A stretch of 64,000 bases of DNA from Chrysomallon squamiferum (Eukaryota; Mollusca; Gastropoda; Neomphalida; Peltospiridae): contig CM022674.1 in NCBI GenBank assembly GCA_012295275.1, positions 17,022,237 through 17,086,236 on the forward strand. The letters run 5' to 3'. A model generated the notes under the pieces. It was not told the DNA's origin, made no database searches, and saw only the letters and a program-made list of their open reading frames with translations. Shown piece by piece: positions 35,308 to 48,037 of this stretch; within the stretch, counting starts at the first letter, position 1, and every line of letters starts with the position of its first letter. A program made the translations under genes and the position numbers.

Positions 35308-36870
35308 CTGTAATAACAACAACAACGACAGTGATGATCATGCTAGTTTATGTATTCGTATGCTAAAAGAAGAAATGCATAATTCAGGAATAAAAGTATA
35401 CAAATAAATGCATATATAAACATATAGACTCATTAACATATGAGCAAAACAATTCGTATTTTTCTAAATGTATTTGTATATAAGTAAACAAACAATTTGT
35501 ATAATTCGTATTCATTCTTTATATTCATCTGAAAGAAATAGAAGCCGATCAGAATTGTTTATTCATATAATAGTCATCAGGGATCATTTGAAATATGATT
35601 TGTTCATCTTTGAAAATTAATATTTACGCTTGCTGAAGGAGCAGAATCTGTCATATTTTCCCTTTGTTTTTGCCTCGTCTTGATTTCTTGTTTCTTTATG
35701 TCTTGCTTCAGGATCTGGTTTTAGCTAAACAATCTGATTTTATTTATTTTTTGCTGCATCTTTGTGTTTTTTTTGTTTGTTTTTTTATTATTCGGGGCGG
35801 TGTTTGTTTGGTTGTACTGTTTATTTGTTTTTTGATTTCGTCCTCTATTTATGTTTCGGTTATTTTGTTGATTTTATTGTCTTATTGTTCATATATTTTA
35901 GTAATATATATTTTTGAGTCTGTATCGTGTGGGCTGTATAAAATAAATAAAATAAAATAAATAATTCCTTCTTTTCCAGGATTTCAATAATCGGTCTATC
36001 TATGAACTAATGTATCATCTATTCACACACCCATCTTCATATACTGAATCACAACGGTACATGTACACACCTTTTGACTAAAGATATGTAGAGAGAGAGT
36101 GTTAAGTTAGAACATTAAACCAAGTGAATTATTTATTTCATACTCTTTGTTTGATATGATCGAAAATTCCAGTTACATCTACAAACTAATTTAATTTTGT
36201 TATTATTGTTTTCACACATATATTATTAGTTTTATTGTGTGTGTATGTATGTATGTATGTATCTGTTTATGTATGGAAATGTGTTTATTGCTTCGCTATG
36301 TATTAGGGCATATATATATATATATATACACATACACACACACACACACACACACTCATATACATACATATTAATGTAACGTAATGTATCATTAGTATTA
36401 GCACTATATTATTTTTGTTATTGTTAATTTATTGTTATTACTGTTATTGTTCGTGTTGTTCTTGCTAGTGTTATAATTGTTATAAGGGAAAAATAATCAA
36501 AATTATATGTTTGTTAACCTATAGGAAAAAATATTTACACCGTGAGCATGAAAATCTATATGCAACCTTCATATCTGGGCCGTACGATAAACGAAAGGCT
36601 ATGTTATATCTCTATGCCACTACTATTACTGTGATATAATTATATTGTGAGTCAAATAATAAAAAAAGAAACAAGGATGAACATTTAATTTTTATAGAGG
36701 TAGAATAATAATCGTGAGAACTCAGCAAGAGCAAAGTGAAGCTCTTCTGTATCTACATATATATTCACACATGTACATAGACATATATATTATATATACA
36801 TACATATACATACATATACATACATACATATATATGCACGTATATGTAAATATATATGTACACACATACA

Positions 36871-36919
<49 letters not shown>

Positions 36920-36999
36920 TGTTCTTGTTCTACTTTCTACACTGAATTCTGAGGAAACGTTCTTCATCCATGTCTGTGTTTGAAATTCATGCTGTCTAT
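35308..36999. other. 5' flank of the middle fibrinogen pseudogene
   Basis: 35520-36060 resembles 42650-43140 upstream of copy B (CAGGGATCATTTGAAATATGATTTGT-type block). TA/CA and TACA microsatellites at 36310-36355 and 36755-36920. No exon recognised. Confidence 0.55.
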
Positions 37000-38109
37000 A
37001 TTCTGAATAACTATATTTATTTTAAATTAGATTCACCTTCTCTCCATTATTCAATAATAATAATAATAATAATTAAAAAAAACTATTCAAAAGTAAAAAA
37101 TATTTTTTAATTCGCATTAGACCTTTTTAAAAGAAACAAATCAAAGACAATTTACAAATTAGTGAAAACATAATGAGTAAACAGTTTGTAATTTTCTTCC
37201 GTTGTCAGTGTTCAATCATGTCTGTACTGGGCACCCTATTCGAGTAAATTTAGAAATTAATTTCACTGATAATAATTAAAAACATTTAATTGAAAATTAA
37301 TAATCATCAAACATAATTATTATTAATAAGCATATATGATATACAAAATATAATAATAAATTACATTTAATTTAAAATGTAGAATAATTAAAACATCATA
37401 ATTATTACCAATATGAAAATGTAAAACAATAATTATTATCAATATTATAATATAAAATGATCTTAATAATAACAAATTACATTTAGTTTAAAATGCACAT
37501 AAATAGAGTAATTGTTATATCATAATTATTATCAATATGAAAATGTAAAACAATAATTATTGTAGCAAATTAGGAATAAGCTTAACACACTGAATGGCAG
37601 ATAAATCAGTCAGGATTTCAATGGTAACCTGAAACCTTTGTGACCTTTGGTCCAATACAATGGAATTCATCTGGTTTTATCACAGTTAAGTTATTTCCCA
37701 TTCAGTGACAATTTTGACCTCACAGATGGAAGGGAAAACCCTATCTAATAACATATTATTAATAAGAAAAAATAAATGTTTTATTATTATTTTTTTTATG
37801 AATATGCAAATGCGAAATATTATAAATAAGCATATGTATTATTAGTAGTATAACAATATATTATCAATTCTAATGTAAAAATGAAACAATAACTTAAATA
37901 TGCAAATTAAAGTAATTATTATAATTATGTATTATGTATGGAGAAATGTAAAATATTTCTTTTATCATATTTCTTTTTTAATATTCAAATGTAAAATATA
38001 AGAAATCATGAACGATAAATTGCTAATGAAAAATAGATAAATAAACAAACAAACAAACAGGCAAATAAATAAATAATACTAGTAAATAAATAAATAAATA
38101 ATAACAAAT
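37000..38109. repeat. AT-rich segment duplicated at 45060-45620
   Basis: Shares ATAAATCAGTCAGGATTT, TAACCTGAA and TTATTTCCCATTCAGTGA-type words with 45360-45490. It also has internal near-repeats (CATAATTATTATCAATATGA, 37400 and 37525). No gene. Confidence 0.6.
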
Positions 38110-38335
38110 TATTTTATTTCCATTAAAGAGATAATACGAAATATTTTCAAATCTAGAGTCAAAACTGGTAGAAATTTCAAATCATTTTACTTTCACAAAA
38201 TACATTTTTATATAAGCAGTGAGGAATTATTTACAAACTGTTTATACAGTATACAACACATACTATATGTTTTTTTACATAGAGTCACAAAAAACAAGCA
38301 CGAATGAAGCTGGGATAAATCCTTATAATCAATAC
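38110..38335 (-). repeat. Distal 3' flank of fibrinogen copy B
   Basis: Counterpart of 22500-22745 in copy A, with the same order of shared words. Confidence 0.8.
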
Positions 38336-38926
38336 ACAGTTATGTGGCAAAACTTTTAGATATCAGTAATAATTCATATTGTTTAAAATATTATTTTAAA
38401 TTTATCTTTATCCAAAACACGAATAAATGTCTTATCAAATTCAAAAACTATTGTTTATCTAAATCTGAATTGCTAGTACTTTCCAAAAACAACAATGATT
38501 AAGTCACATTTAACAACTGTTTTCAAAGACCATTGCTATCTTTACATTCAGGAACTGCTTCTAGATTATAACTTATAAATTTACGTTCGGCAACTGCTTC
38601 AGAAATAGTTTATATATTCAAATTTTAAAAGTTTCTAAAGGTACGTTGTAAAATTAACATTTAAAAACCGTTTGCAAAGACATAACTTATAAATTTAAGT
38701 AATAAATAAAATACTTTCAAATAAACTAGCAAAACAAAATGAAATAAACAATTCAACCTTTTTTCTTTAAAATATATTGTTTGTTTGTTTCAGTATATAG
38801 ACTATAAAACATCCTTTAAAATGGAATTTTCTTGTCTTTTTTTTAATATTTTATATCTCCAGTGATCAAATCATATTCATTAGGCGAATACTACTGTCTC
38901 ATTTCCAATGAGAAAGCACTTTTAGT

Positions 38927-39228
38927 TCAAAACAGAAGATGGTCGAATTTTTGTAACATGTTTAGTTGAAAACAGAAGATGGTCGAATTTTCACCAGTTT
39001 TCTTCAGCGAATAATAATCACCTCTCCATGACATCCAGGTGACTCCTTTACCAAAGAGTTCATTGGTTCCGTTGAGGTACAAACCGTTCAGATTGGAAGC
39101 CTGACACTTATTGTACCACCAGGCTCCCTTATATTTCACAGCACATGTACTACCATTGTCCTTTGTAGAGAATCTCATTCCGTTGAGTATCCACCTTTCT
39201 CTACTAGGGTTGATGAAAGTGTCACCTG
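38927..39228 (-). CDS. Fibrinogen-related protein copy B, last exon with altered C-terminus
   Basis: Acceptor GTATTATCAG, phase 1. Reads GDTFINPSRERWILNGMRFS then [40 protein letters not shown] and GVTWMSWRGDYYSLKKT. The calcium-site Asp-Asn-Gly and the Cys pair are present. After LKKT a 2 bp loss relative to copy A (GTAATG versus GGTG) shifts the frame, so the normal MKIRP terminus is replaced by GENSTIFCFQLNMLQKFDHL and LF. The new tail adds a Cys. Function of the fold may be affected. Confidence 0.85.
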
Positions 39229-39913
39229 ATAATACAATTACAAGAAATGATGCCACTGTTCATTAAAAATGACTTTTAAAAATGGTTTAATTCTTTTCTT
39301 GTTTTCTGTGAGATAATTTATATATATATTGTTTTCTCTATATGTGTAAGTATATTTTTTATTTGCACACATAAACAGCTTTGCCTATTTAAAAAATATA
39401 TATTATTAGCTACATACGTAAATATGTCTTTTATTTACACATATAAATATATTGTTTTATCAGTGTACTGATTTTTTTTTTTTTTCGGGGTGTGTGTGTT
39501 TTTTTTGTAGATCATTTCATATATTATTTATACAGACACTGTATATTGTCTATATCTAAATATATATACTATCTTACTTGTTTTAAACTATAGTGTGTAC
39601 CTATATCAATCTACTGATTAGACATCTGTCCAATTTTCTCATCATTTATAAAAAAGCAATGTTTTTCTCTCTCTGTAAAAATGTATCATTTTTGCCGAGA
39701 AAAAAAAAGAAATTACTTTTGTTGTTATTGTTCTGATTGCTTAAAATTTCGTATATTTATTTTAAAAACGTGTTAGAATTTCATTTACTTATTTAACCTC
39801 TTTTGTGTTGCTTGATTTCCTTTAGAAAATTAGAATATTACTTCCTTTTCTTCTTGTTATTCGTATAAATATGTTTGTTGTAGTTGTTTTTATGGTATTT
39901 TTTTCCCAATTAC
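39229..39913 (-). other. Intron 3 of fibrinogen copy B
   Basis: AT-rich with T-runs (39470-39485). No other feature. Confidence 0.7.
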
Positions 39914-40078
39914 CTGCATTTCCGCTGTATTTTTCCACTGATAAGCGATAAAAATCATCTTGTCCAGTTATTGAGAAATTTTTGAATACAGCAAAAGTCG
40001 TGTTTCCTTCAAAATCTTCCAAGTCAACTTTCAGATCGTAGTAACCCTGTCTGGTCAACCGATATATGTTCTCATTGC
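39914..40078 (-). CDS. Fibrinogen-related protein copy B, exon 3
   Basis: 165 bp, phase 1 to 1. Reads GNENIYRLTRQGYYDLKVDL then EDFEGNTTFAVFKNFSITGQ and DDFYRLSVEKYSGNAG. All landmark residues are retained, about 90% the same as copy A. Confidence 0.93.
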
Positions 40079-40207
40079 CTGAAAATGTAAACCATCGTTG
40101 AGTGAGTCAGCAAATTAATTTATTGATTGATTTATTATTTTGTTTACTTGTTTATTTGTTTCTTTGTTTTATCTATTTTCACTGAAAATGTTTGTTTTTT
40201 TTTTAAT

Positions 40208-40239
<32 letters not shown>

Positions 40240-40332
40240 GACACGTCTTTTCATATATTATATTTGTGAACTCACCCACTTAACCTACCAACGTTTCAGT
40301 TAACATTTTAATTATTTGTATTAATTATATAC

Positions 40333-40429
40333 CTAACCAGAATTCATTGGTTAATGAACCAAATCCGTCTCTGTATTCTTGCCACGTTAGGTAGAAATCT
40401 TCTGATCCGTCCGTCAGTCTCTGAAATAT
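40333..40429 (-). CDS. Fibrinogen-related protein copy B, exon 2
   Basis: 97 bp between GATGTTCAG and TTAG|GTATAT. Reads [20 protein letters not shown] then [13 protein letters not shown]. Intact. Confidence 0.93.
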
Positions 40430-40685
40430 CTGAACATCAAAAGAAGAACAGAAAACATAGGTCTCATGTCTGATTATTGAGAGTAACAAAATAATAATAA
40501 TAATAAAATAAAATAAAGGAAATGAACAAATTAGTCGTGTAGAGAAAGAGAGAGGGAAAGAGAGAGAAATAAAAAACAAAAAAAATGTTCAGACACAATA
40601 AAACATGCATAAATAAAGCGAAATGAAAAGGCTGAAAACAAAAAAATAGAAACAAACAGTACATACGTATATATGTATGTATGTG

Positions 40686-40879
<194 letters not shown>

Positions 40880-40933
40880 TTATAATATATGAAGTGAAAA
40901 AGGTAGAATAATGAAAACTTTTCTCAAACTTAC

Positions 40934-41070
40934 AAGCCAACCCCTGTCACTGTCAGATATTTCGCAGTACGACCTGATTGGCCTCTTGTTGTCACGTGGT
41001 ACAATTGTATAAACTCCGCTTGTTTTACCTCCATTCATAGTTATCTCTACACAGTCAGATGGAACACTTT
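40934..41070 (-). CDS. Fibrinogen-related protein copy B, exon 1 of the fibrinogen domain
   Basis: 137 bp between ATTACAG and CTT|GTAAGT. Reads ESVPSDCVEITMNGGKTSGV then YTIVPRDNKRPIRSYCEISD and SDRGWL. This is the domain start (C...NGGxTSGVYTIxP...PxxxYCxx...GGW) with the first disulfide Cys pair. Phase 1 in, phase 0 out. It joins exon 2 as GWL-IFQR. Confidence 0.92.
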
Positions 41071-41345
41071 CTGTAATAATAATAACTTTAATTATCTCTA
41101 CTCATTCACACTGAACACTTTCTGAAATAATAATAACTTTAATTATCTCTACACAGTCACAGTGAACACTTTCTGTGACAGCAATGAAATTAAATGCTTC
41201 TACAAAGCTAGAGGGAACACTTTCTGTAGAAATAATAATAATATCTACACAATGATAGGAAACACTTAGTGTGACAATATTAACATTATTTATCTCTACA
41301 CAGTTAGACGAAACACTTTCTTTAACAATAACATTAATTATTTCT
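41071..41345 (-). repeat. Five tandem copies of the exon-1 acceptor region
   Basis: Upstream of fibrinogen exon 1, units of about 50-58 bp repeat its boundary: TTATCTCTACACAGTCAGAT then GGAACACTTTCTGTAATAAT in plus-strand form at 41041, 41093, 41147, 41190, 41240 and 41297. Several keep a usable AG in the ACAGAAAGTGTT context. The copies decay with distance. Confidence 0.85.
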
Positions 41346-41363
41346 AAACCGAATACATCATAC

Positions 41364-41703
41364 CATGTGATTCTGTTTCTGCCTCGCTAACAAACGAAAG
41401 AGAATTCAAGTTTTCACTGTACAGAGAACACATGCCGTTGCCGTTGTTATAGATGAATCCTTTACAGCCGACGTAGCTGGAACATTCTGTGACTCAGTGT
41501 AGTTTACTGGACACGTTGAATTCTTTTGAAGGATCTTCTGTAGGTTTCTTATCGTTGTACTGTGGTAACTTTCGAAAAGTTTTACGAGTGCCAAGCTCGG
41601 AATTGGAAAAAGAAACAACGATTGTCAGAAATGCTATAACACAGAATATTATCACAGAATAAATAGGCTTACAGACAAACGTACATACAAAGGAACAAAA
41701 CAA
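41364..41703 (-). pseudogene. Signal-peptide plus PAN-like exon of copy B, proximal copy, frameshifted
   Basis: ATG at 41701-41703. A hydrophobic leader (PIYSVIIFCVIAFLTIVVSF) is followed by SNSELGTRKTFRKLPQYNDK and PSKEFNVSSK. A TGA and a frameshift follow near 41507. The next frame reads ECSSYVGCKGFIYNNGNGMC then SLYSENLNSLSFVSEAETES, a small PAN/apple-like Cys motif. It exits at CATG|GTATGA in phase 1, which fits fibrinogen exon 1. One indel would break an otherwise complete secreted protein, so assembly error is possible. Confidence 0.65.
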
Positions 41704-41777
41704 TACACTTTTTTATTATTTATCTTTGCAGTACATTTGATTTATATATATAAGTAAACAAATAAATCACAACTTAC

Positions 41778-42047
41778 CATACTATTCAGTTTGTGTCTCA
41801 CTAACAAACGAAAGAGAATTCAACGTTTCGTTGTAAAGAGAAAATATGCCGTTGCCGCTGTTGTACAGCCGACGTAGCTGGAACATTCGGTCACGCAGCA
41901 CACTTTACTGGACACGTTCAATTCTTTTGAAGGATCTTCTGCAGGTTTCTTATCGTTGTAATGTGGTAACTTTCGAAAAGTCTTAAGAGTGCTAAGCTCG
42001 GAATTGGCAAAAGAAACAACGATTATCAGAAATACTAAAATATACAA
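41778..42047 (-). pseudogene. Signal-peptide plus PAN-like exon of copy B, distal copy, frameshifted
   Basis: Starts MYILVFLIIVVSFANSELST, then KTFRKLPHYNDKKPAEDPSK and VCCVTECSSYVGC. About 14 bp encoding KGFIY are then deleted, shifting the frame. A TAG lies near the donor (ATG|GTAAGT). Tandem duplicate of 41364-41703 about 0.4 kb upstream. Confidence 0.7.
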
Positions 42048-43490
42048 TGTTATTCTTTTTGATTCGTCTCTTTATCTCCATTTTACCAACGATTTAAGTG
42101 CTGAAATTTATTTATCTTCTGTTCAGAAATTAATTAATCCTATTGCATCAAGAAATTTTAATCGTTATTTCTCAGAGCCAAATAAACTATTATTTAGTTA
42201 TACTGGTGTTTCCAAGCAATTTCATAGAGTCTGTTTATTGTGTTTATTTGCTGATTCCCAAACAGAGTCAACAATTAGCATCGAAGAACAGCTGATAAAT
42301 ATTTATGTTAATGTTTCCAGAGGTTTCAAAAATCTGACCAAAAGTATCTGTCAATTTTTTAAAGAACTGCTCCTAATACAGCCACACGTGTTAAATAGAA
42401 TTAACTACAGTTTTTAGTAACCAATATCTTTCTGGTTACACAACCTTGTTACTGTAAAGTGTTTACCACTTTACTCTCGCTGCCAGTCTAACAAGGTAAA
42501 ACCCTGAAACACTTTAACCGTTTCACACAAGCTTCTGTTTTCTATGCAGAGCTTAAGTATTTGATGCTACAGTGAATATGGTTAATGTATTTAATAATGT
42601 AGTACTTCTGCATATTCTTATTGATTTTTTCAATTTAATTGAATGAAATTTAAGACTACATGAATGATGTATGCATTTACGTTTATTCGAATAACAGTCA
42701 TCAGGGAAATGATCATTTGAAATATGATTTGTCCATCTTTGAATAATTAATTTGTGCACTTGCTAAACTAGCTTGTTTCTTCTTTCTGTCTGCTTTGCTT
42801 CTGTCTGAAATGCTTTGGGCGAAATGTTTTGTTGTTGTATCTGTTGCGGTTGTTTCTTCTTAATTGTTTATTTTTTTATATTTATTTTTATTTTTATTTT
42901 TATTATTGTTCTCACTCTGTGTGTGTGCGTGTGTTTCTCACTGTGTGTGTGTATATATACATATGTATGTATGTGTGTGTATGTATTATATATGTGTGTG
43001 TTGTGTTTGTGTGTGTTTGTGGGAGGGTTGTGTGGGATGTAAACAAATACACAATTCTTTTTTTTTCAAGCATTTCAGTAATCCCTGTTTCTGTCTATCC
43101 ATCCACCAATGTATCCATCGATCTATCCACGCCACATTCATTGATTCGAACACACCGATTTTAGTATTAATGTTTTGAAACAGAGCATAGAGATTTATTA
43201 TGTATTTATGTATGTGTGTGAGTGAGTTTATACAGTTAATGTATTCAGTAATTATAAATGTATATGTGTGTGTGTGTGTATGTGTCTGTGTATGTATTTA
43301 TGTTTGCATTATAATCTGAATGTATTTAGATTATTAACATATGTATGTGTTCGTGATGGATTGGTACATAGACAGATTTAAATATAAGTGTAGCTTAGAT
43401 AGAAACGATTTCTTGAATGTTCAACACAATCACAGTAACACAAATTATCATCATTAAGTAATTTAATGTGATCTTTTTAACAATAATACT
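42048..43490. other. 5' flank of fibrinogen copy B
   Basis: AT-rich. 42650-43140 resembles 35520-36060. GT-rich runs at 42915-43020 and 43263-43295. No exon supported. Confidence 0.5.
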
Positions 43491-43509
43491 TATTGATGAT
43501 TTACAGTAT

Positions 43510-43523
43510 TCTTCTTCTTCTTG

Positions 43524-43559
<36 letters not shown>

Positions 43560-43600
43560 GTAGTAGTAGTAGTAGTAGTAGTAGTATATTATTATTGTTG
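43510..43600. repeat. CTT/ATT/AGT triplets
   Basis: Mixed triplet microsatellite next to the LINE copy, similar to the one beside the receptor tail exon. Confidence 0.9.
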
Positions 43601-43714
43601 TTATTTTTGTTTGTTTTACTGCTATTATATTGTTATCATTATTATCAATGTCATTATCATTATCGAAATCATCGTCATTTCGTTATTAAAAACAATGGCA
43701 GAATATATTTAGGT

Positions 43715-44620
43715 ACTAATGGGAAATGTTTCAGAATAATATTTAATATGTACGACGGTATAAAATCAAAAATTGTACATAACTGCTTTGAATCAGAATA
43801 TTTTCCTTGCTTTATTGGAATAAGGCGAGTGGAAAACTTCTCACCCGTTTTATTTTCATGATATTTAAATGCTTTAAGAGATTGTTTTCCTACAGAAAAC
43901 TGCAAAGGTATTAAAAATATTAATGCATATCTGAAGTTATATGCTGATGATACTCTACAATTTAGGAGAAGGAACAGAAAACTTATAACATTACGTGCAG
44001 TGTTTAAAGTTAAAGCTGCCATATGAAAAATTATTATTTTCTTTCCACAGGAAAATTGAAAACAAATTTATATATAAACATATGGAAATAGAAATTGTTG
44101 CTGAGGTTTATCAATCGACTGTCAGTTAGATTAGTTTCATACAATTATAAAACCAACATTGTTATATGCACTGAAATCAGGTGGTTTTAATATTGCAATA
44201 TAAGTGAAATATTTCATCTCAAGTTTTGCAAGTGTATATTATGTGTTAACAAGTCAACACCAAGCTGCATGGTATGAATGCTTCTATAATAGCTATATTA
44301 GATGAATGTGTTTATGTAGTATATATTCGTGTGTTCAAGTAATTGTTTTGTGCCAATTAAAAATGGTAGAACTTCATTTAAAGTTAGTAATGTCAAGCTT
44401 CCTCTATAAACTGTTGATAGTTCAATATTGAAACACAGAAAATGTTACTCATGTAATTTTGATATTGGTTATGAGTTTCCCTATGTTTTTAAGTGTAAAA
44501 TTTAACTTTTCAGAGAAATAAATATATACCATATTATTGTACATTTACACCAAATATATACCATATTATTAAACATCTATAGCAAAAACAATGACATTTC
44601 AAAATTTATTTGCTACAACA
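43715..44620 (+). mobile_element. Decayed LINE 3' half, copy 2
   Basis: Plus-strand reading FPCFIGIRRVENFSPVLFS near 43802-43860 matches reverse-transcriptase motif GxRQGxxLSPxLF. LKLYADDTLQF near 43935 is the catalytic YADD box. Stops and shifts follow. It aligns with 3515-4520 over its whole length. Confidence 0.8.
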
Positions 44621-44860
44621 AGCAAAAAAAGATCACTTTTGTATAAACTTTTCTGAATTTTGTCATATTGTCATTGAGAAAGTCAGTCTTTCGGATTAAA
44701 TAATAATTAAAAATATTACTACAGAAAATATTGTTTAAACTACGTTGTGTTTATATGTTCTCAATACTGCACGGGGTAAATCATCAGAGAAATAAACATC
44801 TTTTGTCTTGTCATAATGTTTTACTTATGTGTTGACTTACTTATTCCGAGAATAAATAAT
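44621..44860 (-). repeat. Truncated duplicate of the receptor gene's 3' end
   Basis: TCTCAATACTGCACGGGGTA and CTTATGTGTTGACTTACTTA match the stop-codon region of the receptor tail exon (4670-4735). The rest of that exon is absent. Confidence 0.55.
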
Positions 44861-45623
44861 TAAATAAATAAATAAATACTCTAATTAATGGACATTCCAC
44901 ATTCATAAATATTTCAATTTCTACAGGAACCTGGAGTGTTCTATAAATTGATGAATAAAGCTGATCTCACTAAGACAGATAATAAATACTGAGTATAAAA
45001 GTTATAAAACATGAACATATAAAAATACTGAATGAGAAAACAAATTAAATTATTTTTGAAATACACTGTCTACATTAGTTTCACTTTTTGTCCATTAGTC
45101 AATACTAAATACGAGTAACACTTGATTAAAAATTAAAAATATTTTTTATTCACAAAAATCATGATTATTGACTAATTTACAGCAGACGTTTTAAAAAATG
45201 GTTAACAAACAAATCAAAGATAAAGTAAAATGATATTAATAATAACAAATTACTTTTAATTCAAAACGCACGTAAATAAACTGTTAAATTATAATTAGTG
45301 TCAATACGAAAATGTAAAACAATAAATATAATAACAAATTAGTAATAAGCTGAACAGTTACAATGACTAATAAATCAGTCAAGATTTTAGGCTTAACCTG
45401 AAGCTATTGTGACTTTTGATCACACGCAAAGCCTGGATTTGATATAGCTTTACCACAATTCAGTTATTTCACATTCAATGAGAATATTGAAGTGAATTAT
45501 AAAAGGAAAAAGCCTATCGTCCATATGTAACAGTCATTGTACTAATATATTGTTAATAAACAAATACAGTGGGGGTTTTATGAATATGCAAATTAATGTA
45601 AGTATTTTAATAAAATATTATGT
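44861..45623. other. AT-rich duplicated spacer before gap
   Basis: 45065-45160 resembles 6700-6800 and 37020-37110. 45300-45560 resembles 37560-37760. No gene. Confidence 0.55.
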
Positions 45624-45823
45624 NNNNNNNNNNNNNNNNNNNNNNNNNNNNNNNNNNNNNNNNNNNNNNNNNNNNNNNNNNNNNNNNNNNNNNNNNNNNN
45701 NNNNNNNNNNNNNNNNNNNNNNNNNNNNNNNNNNNNNNNNNNNNNNNNNNNNNNNNNNNNNNNNNNNNNNNNNNNNNNNNNNNNNNNNNNNNNNNNNNNN
45801 NNNNNNNNNNNNNNNNNNNNNNN
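45624..45823. other. Assembly gap (200 N)
   Basis: Exactly 200 N, placed where the duplicated PARP flank begins. A collapsed repeat is the likely cause. Confidence 0.99.
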
Positions 45824-46141
45824 GGTACTATAATTATATAAACAGTGAGCGAATAACAACATTGGATGAAAGAAAGGACAAAAAGTCAAATATAAAACGA
45901 ACTTAATGAAATTAATGAAATGTCAGACACAATTTTCTTTCTAAACTATTGGTTTTATTATTATTCTGAATCCATATTTTTACGATCATCATCATCATAA
46001 TCATCATCATTATTATTTTATTACGGAACAGGTGAACTGTTCTTCTGATTTATTTTGCTGACTGATCTCACCAGACGATAAAATCACGGCAAGAAAAATC
46101 TGCCCTGTTACACGCATATCTTATTATTATTATTATTATTA

Positions 46142-46226
<85 letters not shown>

Positions 46227-46319
46227 GCACTGGCACGGAAGAAATCGCTCATCATTTAAGGGAAACTAGAAGCTGTTTACAGTGAATATATCATTAAACG
46301 TATTATTTATTATATATAA

Positions 46320-46388
<69 letters not shown>

Positions 46389-47167
46389 CTTAAGAAAGAA
46401 AGGGCAAACAAAAAAGGAACACCATAAACCCCTTAGCTATCAGTATCGCTACGGTATATCGCTACAGTATATCGCTATAGTATATAGCTAAAGGAGATAT
46501 AAATACTCTCGTGTTAGGTTGATATGGTAGAATAGGTTTTAGTCCATGTAACGATAAACAATATAATCGTGAGACATTCAGTTTTCTACAACGTTTGATA
46601 ACTAGAACTACGCACTCTGTCCTTACAAATACCACTAGCAGCACAAGAACAAATCGTAAAAAATATTTTCAGTAAAATGTCTGCTGAAATCGCTATGATC
46701 GAAATTGCAAGATTGCATACATTTATATCTTAGCTTTCATTGGTTAATATTTATTTATTTGCATACTTACTTACTTACATACTTATTTAATTATTTATTT
46801 AATTGTTAGTTTCTAAGTTTGTTTCTTTGTGCATTTATTATCATTATTTTTATTGTTATTATTACTATTTTTTCCTTTTACTTTTTTATTAAGCAAGTGG
46901 CAAAATTATTTTATTGTTAAATATCGATTGTCTATTTTATATTTATAATGTTATTTTCAGGCATTTAAAAATGTATAAGAGAGAGATAGAATGCTTGACA
47001 GATAAAATTTTACAAATAGTATACAAACTTACCAAAGTTTTGATAATTCAGTATTAAATGTATTTTAAAAAATAGAAAAACAGTTAGTGTTATATTTAAT
47101 GATGAAAATACCAAAACTGGTGAAGATTTAAGAGAAATCACTGATTCACTGTTATATTTTATTTCAG
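45824..47167 (+). repeat. 5' flank of PARP unit 2
   Basis: Near copy of 29396-30753 with the same ATT array (46123-46226) and GT array (46322-46385). Small differences: a CACGGAAGAAATCG insertion at 46234 and a 12-15 bp loss near 46615. Confidence 0.85.
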
Positions 47168-47849
47168 AAGTATATCTCACTTTAATAAAGTTGATGTTAA
47201 TGACGTCTTCGAAACGCGTGGGTGGTATTACCAAGATGATCTTCCAGAAGAGGAACAATTTGACAGGAAAGTCACAGCAGATACAATACAAGATTTAGAA
47301 GAGAAACCACTTGATTTGAAAGTAAATCTAAATCTAAAACAGGTAGCAAGGTAAAAACAACTTGATGTCAAAATGAAAAGAGTTCCGTCTCAAAAACAGC
47401 AGAAACAGCTTGATATGATGAGGAAAGCTCATCCAGTAAAAGAGGCACAGAAGAAAAAACTTGGCGTGAAAGTTACAGCAGATCGAGCACAAATTTCACA
47501 GCAAGAACAACTACATGTAAAAGTGAAAGCAAATCGACCTCAAGTTTCACAGCAGAAACAACTTGATGTAAAAGTCAAAGCAGATCCAGCTCAACTTTCA
47601 CAGCAGAAACAACTTGATGTGAATGACAGCATTGAAATAATGAATTACAACAATGAAATAGAAGGTCTGCTTTGTGAGAAATGTGTCTGGACTCAGTGTG
47701 TAAAACACTCAAATACATACAAACAGAGACACATACCTTACCAGTGGCAGATGGAGATTTGTGACAAATGGGTCGACTTTGACATAGTGGAGAATGAGAT
47801 GATCGAGCAGTGTTTTTGTAGTCTGAAGTCAGATACAGGAAATATAGAG
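47168..47849 (+). pseudogene. WWE-PARP unit 2, repeat and WWE1 exon
   Basis: Same exon as 30754-31384, with the shared TAA at 47352-47354 after QVAR. One extra SQQKQLDVKVKADPAQL unit. After the stop the frame is open for 161 codons through LLCEKCVWTQCVKHSNTYKQ and PYQWQMEICDKWVDFDIVEN to GAG|GTGAGT. Confidence 0.78.
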
Positions 47850-47947
47850 GTGAGTTAAAAACAACCAGAAGCGATAAATGAATATGGAATAAAGTATAAG
47901 TTTTAATAACAGTGACATATGAGAATGTAGTTTTACTTTTGTTTCAG

Positions 47948-48037
47948 AGTACATCCTTGAGAAGGTATTGGCCACAAGTTCAGTCCTCCTTGGATCCTGA
48001 TCTAACCAATGTCCTAAGCTTTTCTCTTTTTGAAAAC
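47948..48037 (+). pseudogene. WWE-PARP unit 2, WWE1 middle exon
   Basis: 90 bp between TTTGTTTCAG and AAC|GTATGT. Reads STSLRRYWPQVQSSLDPDLT then NVLSFSLFEN. Phase 0 both ends and undamaged. Confidence 0.72.

Noticed and set aside
42829-43178. Hydrophobic Cys/Val-rich secreted protein
   Set aside because: GT-rich and TTTTA-rich low complexity, open in three frames at once.
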